A DNA stretch of 35,850 nucleotides from Edaphobacter aggregans DSM 19364 (GTDB taxonomy: Bacteria; Acidobacteriota; Terriglobia; Terriglobales; Acidobacteriaceae), in contig NZ_JQKI01000061.1 of the NCBI RefSeq assembly GCF_000745965.1, forward strand, positions 1 through 35,850. The letters are read 5' to 3'. Every line of letters begins with the position of its first letter. Position 1 is the first letter of the stretch. The notes beneath the pieces are model-generated. The model had not been told where the DNA came from. It searched no databases and saw only the letters and a list, made by a program, of their open reading frames with translations. This document shows, in pieces, positions 16,983-25,714 of this stretch. The position numbers and the translations under genes were made by a program.

Positions 16983-19958
16983 TTAGCCGACATCCATGTC
17001 CGATTTAGGTGCAGTTCCGCTCTGGCTTCCTTCGCACGCGACCTGAGATTCTGCCGGATTCGAAAAAGACAAACCAGAGCTGTGCAACGCGGGTACGGAT
17101 AACAAGCAGTTCGAAGAGCTGACAACTTGCAGCCCGAACGGCAGCGATTCTCCGAAGCTGCGGACTGCGTCCGCCCGTTCGGGCGGGACATACTTTGACA
17201 GAAGCTGAATGGTTTCCTCGTCGATCCCAAGCACCATCAAGCGTGAGATTGCCGGCTCGCGAATTGCATCATCGATGTCCCGCGAGCGATCATCGGTGCG
17301 CCGCGCGATCATTACAATGGCGGAACCCGTTGCCGCCGTGAACGTCGGTAAGTCCAGCAGAACTTTCAACCACTCGCCCGCAATTTCAGGCACCACTACC
17401 GAGTGCAGCGGCCCGTACAGCGGAATGCGAGCGCCTAGTCGGCCGAGCGACCATAGCCAAATTGCATTTTCGGGTTCTTTTCTGATCTTCGCCACCAGTT
17501 CATTGCCCAGCAAAGCACGAGTGCTGCCCAGCAGATGCTCGAGGCTCGCAAGCAGGCGCCACTCCTCGTACTTGAGTTGCCGGTTTACCCAGCCTTTTTT
17601 CTTGCGACCGGCGCGACTGGCATACTTGCGATAGAGCCCCTGCTGCTCTCTGGCATTGATGCCGCCTGAGATCCGACGCAACAGCACAAGCAATTCGACC
17701 TGGCACTGGAGATCGTCCGCAAAGACGAGTTCGTTCGACGCGATTGTCCGCAGAGCGTTAACGTGCGCATCATCCCCTGGTACACCGAACCCCGGCCGCA
17801 AGCAGAAGCCGGATAGATTGAGCCAGCGCACCTCATGGCGCGGAGATTTTTTGCGTCTGGCGGCAACCTCGATGAGCACCTCGCCGAACCGGCGAATGGC
17901 TGAGACCGGCCATGAGTCTCTCTTCGCGCCGAGCGCAGCTTCCATTTGACTTGCAAGAGCTTCGGGCGCCAGTATGTCGCCCTCAGCAGAGCCGCCGAAA
18001 ACATCGCGAACGAGTCGCACAGCTGTTTCGACAGCTGCATCAGAAGTCGTAATGACCGATGAACGTGTTGGCATGGGTTGTGGTTTCGCCGTATTGAGTT
18101 GCTGCTCTTGTGCCTCTTCGCCACGGAGTTCGAATTGAAGCCGCCAGCGATGCGGTGTGTCCCTCGATTCGCACCAAAGTTCGAGGGTGCCGACCTCGGT
18201 GAAACGGGCTCTGATACGCACAATCAAGTAAATTTCGCGCAATTTCTTGCCGTAGCGCAACAAGGTCACCAGCGGAGCATGACGATGTACGTCCGCTTCG
18301 TCCAGCGAAGCAATTTCACCATGTGCATCGCGCCGGGTGCGTGAACTGTAAAGCGAGAACGACACCGGGCGATTAGCCAGTACCGAGAACTCGCGGTTTA
18401 GCAGCGGAAGTGTGGTGCCTTCCTCGACCTCAGCAGGCAAGACACAGATGCCCTGCAGACCGTCGTTCGAGGGCAACCCGACATAGTAGGTTCGCGCGTT
18501 GCCGGCCCTTATACGCAAACCGGTGCCGCGCCGTACGCGGCCATAACAAGCAGCGCCCCGAGCAACCGCACTATCAACCGCTTCGTTGTTGAGGAGCCTG
18601 GGGCGCCAGCCGCTTTGGGGTCCATCGAACCAGGCGGAAATTGCCTCGACGATTCTCTCCCGAGTCACCGCTGGTGCAAAGAAACCGCCGTTGAAGAGCA
18701 CGACATCGGGTCGAGCCATTCGGTGGTTTGCAGACGAACTCTTCATGGCAACAGCCGCTTGGGTCAGAAATGCGGCAAGGTGCCTGGTGATGGCGGGATC
18801 GCTGGCGTAGGGCAGGCCGAGTTCGCGCAACCCTGTCGGTCGGCCATGCGCCGGCATCTCATCAGGCGGAGTGATCGGCAGGAACCCGGCTGTAAGAATC
18901 TGCAGCACGTCTTCGCGCGTCAGGTCAACGCTGAGTGCCTGTCCGACGACGGCGCGGCCGCTGCCCAGGACTGTGACCGGCACGCGCGCCAAAGAGGAAT
19001 CACTCAGCAGCCGCTCTTTCGAGGCACAACAGGCCCGGCGTAACGCGTAACGCTGATGCAGTGTGAGCTCAACCTTGAGTTTCTCTTCCACGCGCCGGGC
19101 CAGGGCGAAATCGAGATTGTCGCCGCCAAGCAAAAGATGCTCGCCGATGGCGGTTCGCTCAAACTCCAGCTCGCCATTGACCAGGCGAGCCCTCACTAGG
19201 CTGAAATCGGTCGTGCCACCGCCGATGTCGCAGATCAGAATCAGATCGCCATCAAGGAGGTCTTCACCCTTCTCACCTCGCGCCCGATATGGGCTCGAGG
19301 ATGGGCCGTCTACCTGCGCGTACCGATTCGACGCGATCCACGCATAAAACGCGGCCAACGGTTCTTCGAGCAGAGTGAGTTTGTCGAGTCCGGCCTTGCG
19401 GGCGGCTTCGACCGTCAGTTCGCGCGCATCCTCGTCGAACGAAGCTGGCACGGTGAGGACAATTTCCTGATGTTCAAAGCTCGTTTCTGCATCGATCCGC
19501 ATTGCGTCGTTCCAGGCGTCGCGCAAATGCATGAGGTAGCGCGCAGACGCTTCAACAGGGGAAATCATCGGCTGCGGCGGTTCAGCCTGGGCTGGTAGGA
19601 TCCTGGCGCGGCGATCCACGCCGGGATAGGAAAGCCACGACTTGGCCGATGACACCTGGCGGCTCGGTACAAGCGCTCCCTGTTCGCGCGCGAGTACACC
19701 TGTAACCATTGGAGGATCCTCATCCCACGTGGCGCTGACGGCTCCGGCAGACAACTCATCTGCGGTGGGGAAGTAAAGGAAAGAAGGAAGTATGTGTAGC
19801 GTGCGGACTTCCTCCTGTCCCACTAATTGCGGCACGGGGAATACACGAATAGCGGAGCCCCCATCAGCGACATCTTGAGTATCGATGTACGCCACGACAG
19901 AGTTTGTCGTGCCCAGATCTATGCCGATCAGATAACGAGAAGGCACCGACGACCTCAC
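16983..19958 (-). CDS. Large Hsp70-family protein with C-terminal DUF3731-like extension
   Basis: The 991-residue protein starts with a complete Hsp70/actin-type ATPase: phosphate-1 GIDLGTTNSVV (12-22), 'VPASFDEDARELTVEAARKAG' split around 170-190, LLEEPLAAFYAW (196-207), phosphate-2 DIGGGTTDFSL (244-254) and adenosine motif LFNGGFFAPAV. After a short beta segment ('EVGTLELWCESRD') similar to the end of its neighbour, it continues for about 350 residues with a helical C-terminal domain. That domain contains 'KKGWVNRQLKYEEWRLLASLEHLLG' (split) and matches the architecture of Hsp70/DUF3731 proteins. It lacks the classical substrate-binding lid and the EEVD-type tail. Its GTG start overlaps the upstream Hsp70 stop (GTGA), indicating tight coupling. 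No DnaJ or GrpE is encoded nearby. Confidence 0.88.
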   Translation of the reverse strand: MRSSVPSRYLIGIDLGTTNSVVAYIDTQDVADGGSAIRVFPVPQLVGQEEVRTLHILPSFLYFPTADELSAGAVSATWDEDPPMVTGVLAREQGALVPSRQVSSAKSWLSYPGVDRRARILPAQAEPPQPMISPVEASARYLMHLRDAWNDAMRIDAETSFEHQEIVLTVPASFDEDARELTVEAARKAGLDKLTLLEEPLAAFYAWIASNRYAQVDGPSSSPYRARGEKGEDLLDGDLILICDIGGGTTDFSLVRARLVNGELEFERTAIGEHLLLGGDNLDFALARRVEEKLKVELTLHQRYALRRACCASKERLLSDSSLARVPVTVLGSGRAVVGQALSVDLTREDVLQILTAGFLPITPPDEMPAHGRPTGLRELGLPYASDPAITRHLAAFLTQAAVAMKSSSANHRMARPDVVLFNGGFFAPAVTRERIVEAISAWFDGPQSGWRPRLLNNEAVDSAVARGAACYGRVRRGTGLRIRAGNARTYYVGLPSNDGLQGICVLPAEVEEGTTLPLLNREFSVLANRPVSFSLYSSRTRRDAHGEIASLDEADVHRHAPLVTLLRYGKKLREIYLIVRIRARFTEVGTLELWCESRDTPHRWRLQFELRGEEAQEQQLNTAKPQPMPTRSSVITTSDAAVETAVRLVRDVFGGSAEGDILAPEALASQMEAALGAKRDSWPVSAIRRFGEVLIEVAARRKKSPRHEVRWLNLSGFCLRPGFGVPGDDAHVNALRTIASNELVFADDLQCQVELLVLLRRISGGINAREQQGLYRKYASRAGRKKKGWVNRQLKYEEWRLLASLEHLLGSTRALLGNELVAKIRKEPENAIWLWSLGRLGARIPLYGPLHSVVVPEIAGEWLKVLLDLPTFTAATGSAIVMIARRTDDRSRDIDDAIREPAISRLMVLGIDEETIQLLSKYVPPERADAVRSFGESLPFGLQVVSSSNCLLSVPALHSSGLSFSNPAESQVACEGSQSGTAPKSDMDVG

Positions 19959-21787
19959 CTCGCAGTCTTTTCGCGAATGTTCAGCTCAAGCTTCCAGCGG
20001 TGCGTCCCGTCGCGGGATACGCACCAAACCTCGAGGGTGCCGAGTTCGGTGACGCGAGTTTCGAGCCGCACCGGTACAACCTTTCCCTGCTGGCCATCCA
20101 TTTTAAGCGTGACCTCCAGTGGGCTCAGTTCCTCGATATCGGTGCCCCAATCTTCCAGCAGACTGCCGACCTGGTCCTGCTTACGGACGCTGGAATTCAG
20201 GAAACGAAATTCCGCTGGTTCGCCGACTACGAGGCCAAACTCTCTGCCGGGAATCGTGGCCTCGGTGCCCTCCTCCATGCCAAAGGGAACGACACAGAGC
20301 GCCTTGAGCGGAGCCTCCATGCCGGGAACAGCAGGCATTGAGCTTTCAATTCCGATATAGTACGTGCGCGACGCGCCACTGCGTATGCGCACGCCGCGAC
20401 CACGACGCGCCTTCCCGTAATAGGCGGCGCCGCGCGCAACCGCGTGCTCTAGGTCGGGAGCTTCCAGGATTTGCTCCGCCCCGAGCGCGTCGAATCCTTC
20501 TTCTCGTAACCAGCTGTTCAGCACCTCGACCACTCGCTCGCGCAGCACCGCCGCTTTCATCACTCCGCCGTTGAACAGGATGTGAGTGGGACACGCCAGT
20601 CCGCTGCGGCCACGCCGCATCACCGACGCCTCGGGGCTATTGCGAAGCTGCTCCGACAGAAACCGCGCGAGGTGCTTGGTGATGGCGGGATCGGCCGCGT
20701 ACGGCAGGCCCAACTCCTGAAAGCCGACACGGCGTTGCCGCGCAGGCAATTCACTGCTCGCGACTTCGGGGAAGAATCCTTCTACCAGGACCTGGTCAAG
20801 ATCTTCGCGCGCCAGTTCCGTCTTGATGGTTCCACCGACGAGCTTTGTCCCCTTGCCCAGCAACGTGATGGGGTGATTCTGCGTCTTGGGCGAATCGAAC
20901 AGTTTTTCCTTCGCCATGCGGCACTGATGCCATAGGCCGTGCAACTGCCAGGTATCGATGCGGTTGCCCGAGGCTTCAAGGCGCTGCTGCAAAACACGAG
21001 CCAGAGCTAGGTCCATGTTGTCGCCGCCCAACAGGATGTGGTCGCCGACAGCGACGCGTTTAAGCGTCAGTTCGCCGTTCTCTTCGGATACCATGATGAG
21101 GCTGAAATCCGTTGTGCCGCCACCGACGTCGCACACGAGAACCAGGTCGCCGACCTTGATTCGGTGCCGCCAGGTATCACCCTGGCTTTCAATCCAAGCG
21201 TAAAAGGCTGCTTGGGGCTCTTCCAACAACGTCACGTGCGGATAACCGGCCTGTTCGGCGGCGCGCCTGGTCAACTCGCGTGCTTCTTCGTCGAACGAAG
21301 CGGGCACAGTGAGCAGCACGTCCTGCTCCGCAAGAGCAAGTTCCCGTTGCTCCTCCTCGCCGTTGTCCCACACGGTGCGCAGGTGCCGCAGGAACTGCGA
21401 TGACGATTCGACCGGCGATAGCTTGGGCACCTCCTCGGGCGCCTGCCAAGGCAAGATAGGCGCAGTACGGTCCACTCCGGCGTAAGAGAGCCAGGATTTG
21501 GCAGAGACTACCAGGCGATTTGGACTCTCAGCTCCGCGTTTGCGCGCTAGTTCGCCGATCACCAGCTTCGGCTCGGGTTCCCATGGCAAGGCTATGCCGC
21601 CCTTGGGAAAATCGAATTCGCCCGGGATGTAGATAAACGACGGCAGCAACGTGCGTTCCGCCAGTTCGTTCGGATTCACCAACTGCGCAATACTGCGGAC
21701 CTCGATGCGGCCGTCCTCTTCGGCGCAGCGCGCCAAGGCCGAATTTGTGGTTCCTAGATCGATGCCCACGATGTATTTGGCTGCCAA
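19955..21787 (-). CDS. Hsp70-family protein, short form
   Basis: This is a compact Hsp70-type ATPase with phosphate-1 IVGIDLGTTNSALARC, 'VPASFDEEARELTRRAAEQAG' (two halves), LLEEPQAAFYAW, phosphate-2 DVGGGTTDFSLIMV and adenosine motif LFNGGVMKAAVLRERV. It ends with the beta segment 'ELGTLEVWCVSRDGTHRWKLEL' (split) and has no lid. The frame is open to GTG 21826, but AAAAGGAG sits about 8 bases upstream of TTG 21787, which starts the protein at LAAKYIVGIDLG. I therefore choose TTG (610 residues). It lies between DUF2760 and the larger Hsp70 in one operon. The two Hsp70s are diverged duplicates. The chaperone client is unknown. Confidence 0.9.
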   Translation of the reverse strand: MAAKYIVGIDLGTTNSALARCAEEDGRIEVRSIAQLVNPNELAERTLLPSFIYIPGEFDFPKGGIALPWEPEPKLVIGELARKRGAESPNRLVVSAKSWLSYAGVDRTAPILPWQAPEEVPKLSPVESSSQFLRHLRTVWDNGEEEQRELALAEQDVLLTVPASFDEEARELTRRAAEQAGYPHVTLLEEPQAAFYAWIESQGDTWRHRIKVGDLVLVCDVGGGTTDFSLIMVSEENGELTLKRVAVGDHILLGGDNMDLALARVLQQRLEASGNRIDTWQLHGLWHQCRMAKEKLFDSPKTQNHPITLLGKGTKLVGGTIKTELAREDLDQVLVEGFFPEVASSELPARQRRVGFQELGLPYAADPAITKHLARFLSEQLRNSPEASVMRRGRSGLACPTHILFNGGVMKAAVLRERVVEVLNSWLREEGFDALGAEQILEAPDLEHAVARGAAYYGKARRGRGVRIRSGASRTYYIGIESSMPAVPGMEAPLKALCVVPFGMEEGTEATIPGREFGLVVGEPAEFRFLNSSVRKQDQVGSLLEDWGTDIEELSPLEVTLKMDGQQGKVVPVRLETRVTELGTLEVWCVSRDGTHRWKLELNIREKTAR

Positions 21788-21838
21788 TGAAGATCTCCTT
21801 TTAAGCCAAACTTTTGTTGAGCGCACGTGGATCAGCCA

Positions 21839-22405
21839 TTAGGAGAGTTCGACCTCAGCCGGGGCAACCACCATCCGGCCGGCGGCCTGCGGCGACGGGG
21901 GCAGGTTCACTTCCTTCACGCGCCAGCCCTTATGCCGTAACACACCGCGAACCGGCGGCTCTCCCGCCACGTTGCCGATCAATTTGATGGCTGCCGGGTC
22001 AAAACCCGCTTGTACCGTCACAGGTTGATCCTCTTCGGAGTTCAGAATTGGCTCCAGCTTCACATACCGGTCGAGCACCTGTCGACAAGTGTCGTGAATT
22101 GTGCGGACGGCGGCTCCAAGCTGTACGTCGGGATACCCAGAGATGTTCTCCGCCAGGAAATCAATGAGCCGCCCATCGCGTTGCAGCAGAGCGAGCATCT
22201 GCACCGCGCGATCGAACTCTCCCGAGGGTGTTTGTTGAACTTCCTTTAGACGAGACATCGAGGGCGCAGCTGCTGGGGGCTCCGGTGAAACCGGGCCGAC
22301 AGGCTTGGCCAGCTTCTGTGCGATGTCGTTGGGTATGTCAGCGCGGAACAGGATTGAAAGGAAACACCGAAAGGCAAAGACCACTCGTTGCCAGAATCCG
22401 TTCAT
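21839..22405 (-). CDS. DUF2760 domain protein, first gene of the Hsp70 operon
   Basis: From ATG 22405 the product is 188 residues. The GGAG five bases upstream favours this start over GTG 22411. An N-terminal hydrophobic segment (about 5-22, 'FWQRVVFAFRCFLSILF') suggests membrane anchoring. The C-terminal part ('KLEPILNSEEDQPVTVQAGFD', 'VRGVLRHKGWRVKEVNLP', 'VVAPAEVELS') matches DUF2760, which is known to precede paired Hsp70 genes in many proteobacteria and myxobacteria. Context suggests it recruits or regulates these Hsp70s, perhaps at the membrane, but the molecular role is not established. Confidence 0.85.
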   Translation of the reverse strand: MNGFWQRVVFAFRCFLSILFRADIPNDIAQKLAKPVGPVSPEPPAAAPSMSRLKEVQQTPSGEFDRAVQMLALLQRDGRLIDFLAENISGYPDVQLGAAVRTIHDTCRQVLDRYVKLEPILNSEEDQPVTVQAGFDPAAIKLIGNVAGEPPVRGVLRHKGWRVKEVNLPPSPQAAGRMVVAPAEVELS

Positions 22406-22447
22406 AGCCACTCCGGAGGATCAGAGAAATCCGACGAATTATGATAG

Positions 22448-22732
22448 GACGTTAGTGAGGTCGCGTCGAGCGAGCCGGTCAAACCACCGGACCTTAACGC
22501 TCCCCCGCGTGCATCGCGCCACCGTCTGCCGGACGAACGTGCGTCTCTGACGCATAAGTTCAGCATCGGTGGGCATGAGGGTTACATCACGGTTGGTCTG
22601 TATCCGAACGGGCAGCCTGGTGAAATCTTCATCCGCATGTCGAAGGAAGGTTCGACTATTTCGGGCCTGATGGACACTTTCGCCATGATCTTCTCAATGG
22701 CTCTGCAGGTGTCGGTATGGCCCGACAACTAA
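22448..22732 (+). pseudogene. nrdJ: Fragment of B12-dependent (class II) ribonucleotide reductase
   Basis: The plus-strand frame from 22448 has no start codon but reads RHRLPDERASLTHKFSI (from about 22517), then GGHEGYITVGLYPNGQPGEI and MSKEGSTISGLMDTFAM, up to 'SMALQ'. This is the very conserved C-terminal domain of NrdJ. After SMALQ the family continues with a YGVPL-type segment; here the sequence switches to VSVWPDN and TAA. The N-terminal catalytic barrel (more than 600 residues) is absent. It is a rearrangement remnant, and its stop lies one base before the helicase start, so it may have been joined there by recombination. A free-standing mini-protein of the TSCPD type is a less likely alternative. 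Confidence 0.75.
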
Positions 22733-22733
22733 A

Positions 22734-24389
22734 ATGGTCCACAGGATGCAGCCGCCGTTTCAGCCCATAGCCGAGCAGCAAAGAGCACTGGATCTCTTTC
22801 TCCAGGGTGGAAACCTTCGCATCGATGCTTATGCAGGTGCTGGAAAAACGGCAACTCTCCGTTTGCTGGCCAACAGTACCCAGAAGAAAGGTCTCTACTT
22901 AGCCTTCAATCGCAGCATTGCACTTGAAGCGCAGCAAACTTTTCCGCCACACATAGCATGCGTGACAAGCCATTCGATTGCATTCCGCGGCGTTCGCCGG
23001 ACCTTCAAGTATCCAGAGAACAAGCTGACGGGGTCGCTGACTTTGAATAGTCTCTTAGAGGCCTTCAGACTTCCTGAGTCGATCACGTTCCGGGCGGGTT
23101 TTGCATTGCCAAGACAGTCTTACGCTGCAGCTCTGCTCGAAGGGACGCGGGCTTTTCTGCGTAGCAGCGACCAAGAACCTTCTCTCTCGCATATTCCGCG
23201 CTATGGCATGCTTGAGTTCATTCCCGAGGACAAGTTCCTCGATTTTGCGCAACAGGCAGTCGGGCATGTGCAGGCGATCTGGAGCAACATGTGCGCCCGT
23301 GAGGGTGTGCTCCCGCTCGGTCACGACGGTTATCTGAAGCTTTGGGCTTTAAGCAAGCCCGTTGCAACCGCTGATTACATCATGGTGGACGAGGCACAGG
23401 ATCTCAATCCCGTGCTGCTGGGTGTGCTGCGCAGCGTTGCCTGCCCGCTTGTCTACGTTGGAGATCCGTTTCAACAGATCTATGACTGGCGTGGCGCAAT
23501 CAATGCCATGAACCAGGTCAAGGTTGATCATAGAGTTCTTCTTTCGCAGTCGTTTCGCTTTGGCCCGGCGCTCGCTCAGGCAGCCACGGAGGTAATTCGA
23601 AGAATTGGCGCAACCGAGCCGGTTCGTGGAAATGTTTCACTCACCTCTCATCTCGCGAGAGTCCGACCGGATGCAATTCTTTCTCGATCGAACGCGGGTG
23701 TGATCACACATGTGCTCAGGAGCCTAAAGCGCAATGAACGCTGTTATGTCTTGGGTGGGACAAAAACGCTCGAACTCCTTCTTGACGATGTACGCCGCAT
23801 CAAGGCCGGAAAACCAGCGATCACGCAGGAACTTCTGGGATTTTCGTCATGGAAAGACGTGCTGGTCCAGAGCACTCGACCCGAAGGCGCGGATCTCCGT
23901 CAGTTGGTCGGGTTAGTGCGTGAATTCGGGGAAGCAAGGATACAGGCAGCCCTTTCAAGGTGTGAGACAGAAGAGCGCATGGCACAAGTCGTCTGCTCGA
24001 CCGCGCATCGCGCCAAGGGAAGGGAATGGGATCATGTTCTGCTCGATGAAGATTTCGATACCGCAATTGCGCGTTCGCTCAAGCCGGAGCAATCACGAGA
24101 GAAGCGCACATCAGGCTCTGATTACGAAGCGGAGATGCGGTTGCTCTATGTTGCGTTGACCCGAGCCCGCATTGCTGTGGAGCTGCCGCCGGCTATTCTT
24201 GCGCGACTTCGCCTGAAGTTAACAACAGAGAAAGTACTCGGCAAGGTAGCAGCACCAGCTGCTATCCCTGATGAAGAGCCGCCTCTGTCGCCTGATCATG
24301 AAGTGATTCCAGCCGCAGTGTCACCTTACCATTCGCCACAGAAGAATGAACCGCCGGAGATGGCGGCTATACGGCGATTCTTCAGCTAA
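22734..24389 (+). CDS. UvrD/Rep-type superfamily 1 DNA helicase
   Basis: The 551-residue protein has all core SF1A motifs: a Q-motif-like 'PIAEQQRALDLF' (11-22), Walker A AYAGAGKTAT (32-41), motif Ia-like SHSIAFRGV, Walker B VDEAQD (218-223), motif III GDPFQQIYDWRGA (243-255), motif IV SQSFRFG, motif V STAHRAKGREWDHVLL and motif VI LLYVALTRAR. The C-terminus ends in a Pro/Glu-rich tail. At about 550 residues it is shorter than UvrD and resembles compact helicases of the FBH1/UvrD-like type. The RBS is poor; ATG 22746 is an alternative start. Likely roles are DNA repair or displacement of recombination intermediates. No nuclease domain is fused and no obvious operon partner exists. Confidence 0.9.
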   Translation: MVHRMQPPFQPIAEQQRALDLFLQGGNLRIDAYAGAGKTATLRLLANSTQKKGLYLAFNRSIALEAQQTFPPHIACVTSHSIAFRGVRRTFKYPENKLTGSLTLNSLLEAFRLPESITFRAGFALPRQSYAAALLEGTRAFLRSSDQEPSLSHIPRYGMLEFIPEDKFLDFAQQAVGHVQAIWSNMCAREGVLPLGHDGYLKLWALSKPVATADYIMVDEAQDLNPVLLGVLRSVACPLVYVGDPFQQIYDWRGAINAMNQVKVDHRVLLSQSFRFGPALAQAATEVIRRIGATEPVRGNVSLTSHLARVRPDAILSRSNAGVITHVLRSLKRNERCYVLGGTKTLELLLDDVRRIKAGKPAITQELLGFSSWKDVLVQSTRPEGADLRQLVGLVREFGEARIQAALSRCETEERMAQVVCSTAHRAKGREWDHVLLDEDFDTAIARSLKPEQSREKRTSGSDYEAEMRLLYVALTRARIAVELPPAILARLRLKLTTEKVLGKVAAPAAIPDEEPPLSPDHEVIPAAVSPYHSPQKNEPPEMAAIRRFFS

Positions 24390-24438
24390 GACATCATAGA
24401 TGTCGTTCATGGGATGTAGTGTACGACCATCCACGGTT

Positions 24439-24867
24439 CTATTCGTCGTCAAAAATCCAGTGGCCATAGACGCAGCGCCCGGAGACCCGGTGGGGGTCGT
24501 GGTTGTCATACACTACACCGTCGATCACCGCCGTGTAGTGCTTGCTCACCGCTACCACCAGCCGACCCATTGGTAGCTCGCCGTCTGTCAGATGGACCTT
24601 GCAGCCTGAACCGATTTGCATGGTTGGGAACCAGCGGAACCCGATGGAGCGCATATAGTCTTTGAACCACTTGCGGGTGACATGAATTCCGTTCCGGGCA
24701 GAGGTTCCGCGCGATTTGCGCTCGCTCCCGGCTCCCTTGGCGAGTGCTGCGTAGATCTCGCAATACGGCCGTCCGCTGGCGATAGCGATGCTCCGCGCCA
24801 CGCAATCGCGCGCGCTGCCCTTGAATCCTGCGGCCTTTCTACCGCCATCATCGTATATCCAGTTCAT
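24439..24867 (-). CDS. Small protein with possible C39-like cysteine-peptidase fold
   Basis: The 142-residue protein has an N-terminal 'GSARDCVARSIAIASGRPY' with C22 at the start of a helix, a later 'VSKHYTAVIDGVVYDNHDP' with H110 and D121/D124, and 'RCVYGHWIF' at the end. This Cys...His...Asp/Asn order resembles papain-like C39-type folds. I know similar small proteins from phages and scattered bacterial genomes without a demonstrated function. No signal peptide or fused transporter is present, so a bacteriocin-export role is unlikely. It sits alone between the helicase (convergent) and ketosynthase debris, consistent with horizontal arrival. The SD is weak. Confidence 0.6.
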   Translation of the reverse strand: MNWIYDDGGRKAAGFKGSARDCVARSIAIASGRPYCEIYAALAKGAGSERKSRGTSARNGIHVTRKWFKDYMRSIGFRWFPTMQIGSGCKVHLTDGELPMGRLVVAVSKHYTAVIDGVVYDNHDPHRVSGRCVYGHWIFDDE

Positions 24868-24951
24868 CGTTATGTTCGTTTCGCCCCTGGTGAATGCCTG
24901 ACTTTCTATGAGCAGGTCACTGAAGTCAAGGTGCGTTATTTGTTTTTCCCT

Positions 24952-25713
24952 TCATTGGGCTTTTGCTTTTGTTGTTGGCTGGTTGCGACGCATGTTGTTC
25001 TCCACCGAGTTTCTATTCGCGCTCTTGATGAGCAGCAGGAAGGTGGACGCAGAGCCGACGTTGCCGGTGGAAGTCAGATTGCTGAACCAGCGGTCAAAGG
25101 GGATTTCGAAGCCGGCCCTCGCGGCGAGGTCGTGGGATTGATCGCGGAACAGACGCGAAGAGTAGTGGACGGCCAGCCAGTTGACGGTGGCGGGCTCGAG
25201 ATCCTTCTGTTTTGCGGTCTGCAACAGGCCGTAAACAGCGTGACGCACCACCTCGTTGAGCATGCGGATGTCCTGGCGCAGAGTGATGGCGCCGGAGTCC
25301 GCGGCCTGGCGGTAGTTGGCATAGTCCAGCCAGGAGGGAGTCGGCGCGCCGTTTTTTGCGGGACCGACGTACATACAGGGCTCGAACTTGTTGGCGAAGG
25401 AGAGCAGCTCGATCCACTCGATGCGGAGCGAGAGACCGGTGCGCGCGGGAGTGGCAGAGAGCACGGCCGCTCCGGCGCCGTCGGAGAGCATCCAGCGCAG
25501 GAATTCGGTATCGTACGTGAGGCCTTTCTGGCGCACCGCAAGCTGGTCTTCAAAGCGGCTGGATTTAAAGAGGCGGCTGGCAAACTCGCTGGCGCAGACC
25601 AAAGCGTTGCGCCGGCCCGCGCCGGTGACCTGCAGCATCGCCGACTTGATGGCCATCATGCCGCTGGCGCAAACCTCGCAGGGTGATCTGCCTTTGCCCG
25701 GCTTCGCCAGCAT
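24952..25713 (-). pseudogene. Truncated beta-ketoacyl-ACP synthase III-like gene
   Basis: The frame encodes 253 residues that begin in the middle of a FabH/DarB-like thiolase fold. The active-site Cys is in CEVCASGMMAIKSAML (about 12-27), the catalytic His in WLAVHYSSRLF, and the Asn in STGNVGSAS, so all three catalytic positions survive. Roughly 100 residues of N-terminal domain are missing, and after 'SASTFLLL' the sequence turns into an unrelated basic tail (NMRRNQPTTKAKAQ). Upstream it abuts the broken secreted-protein gene at about 25.70 kb on the same strand. It is probably a non-functional remnant. An alternative start does not recover the missing half. Confidence 0.65.
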
Positions 25714-25714
25714 G

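Noticed and set aside
16983..24389. Hsp70 operon plus UvrD helicase as one defence system
   Set aside because: The helicase is on the opposite strand beyond a NrdJ fragment and shares no operon with the Hsp70 genes; no nuclease or other effector is present.
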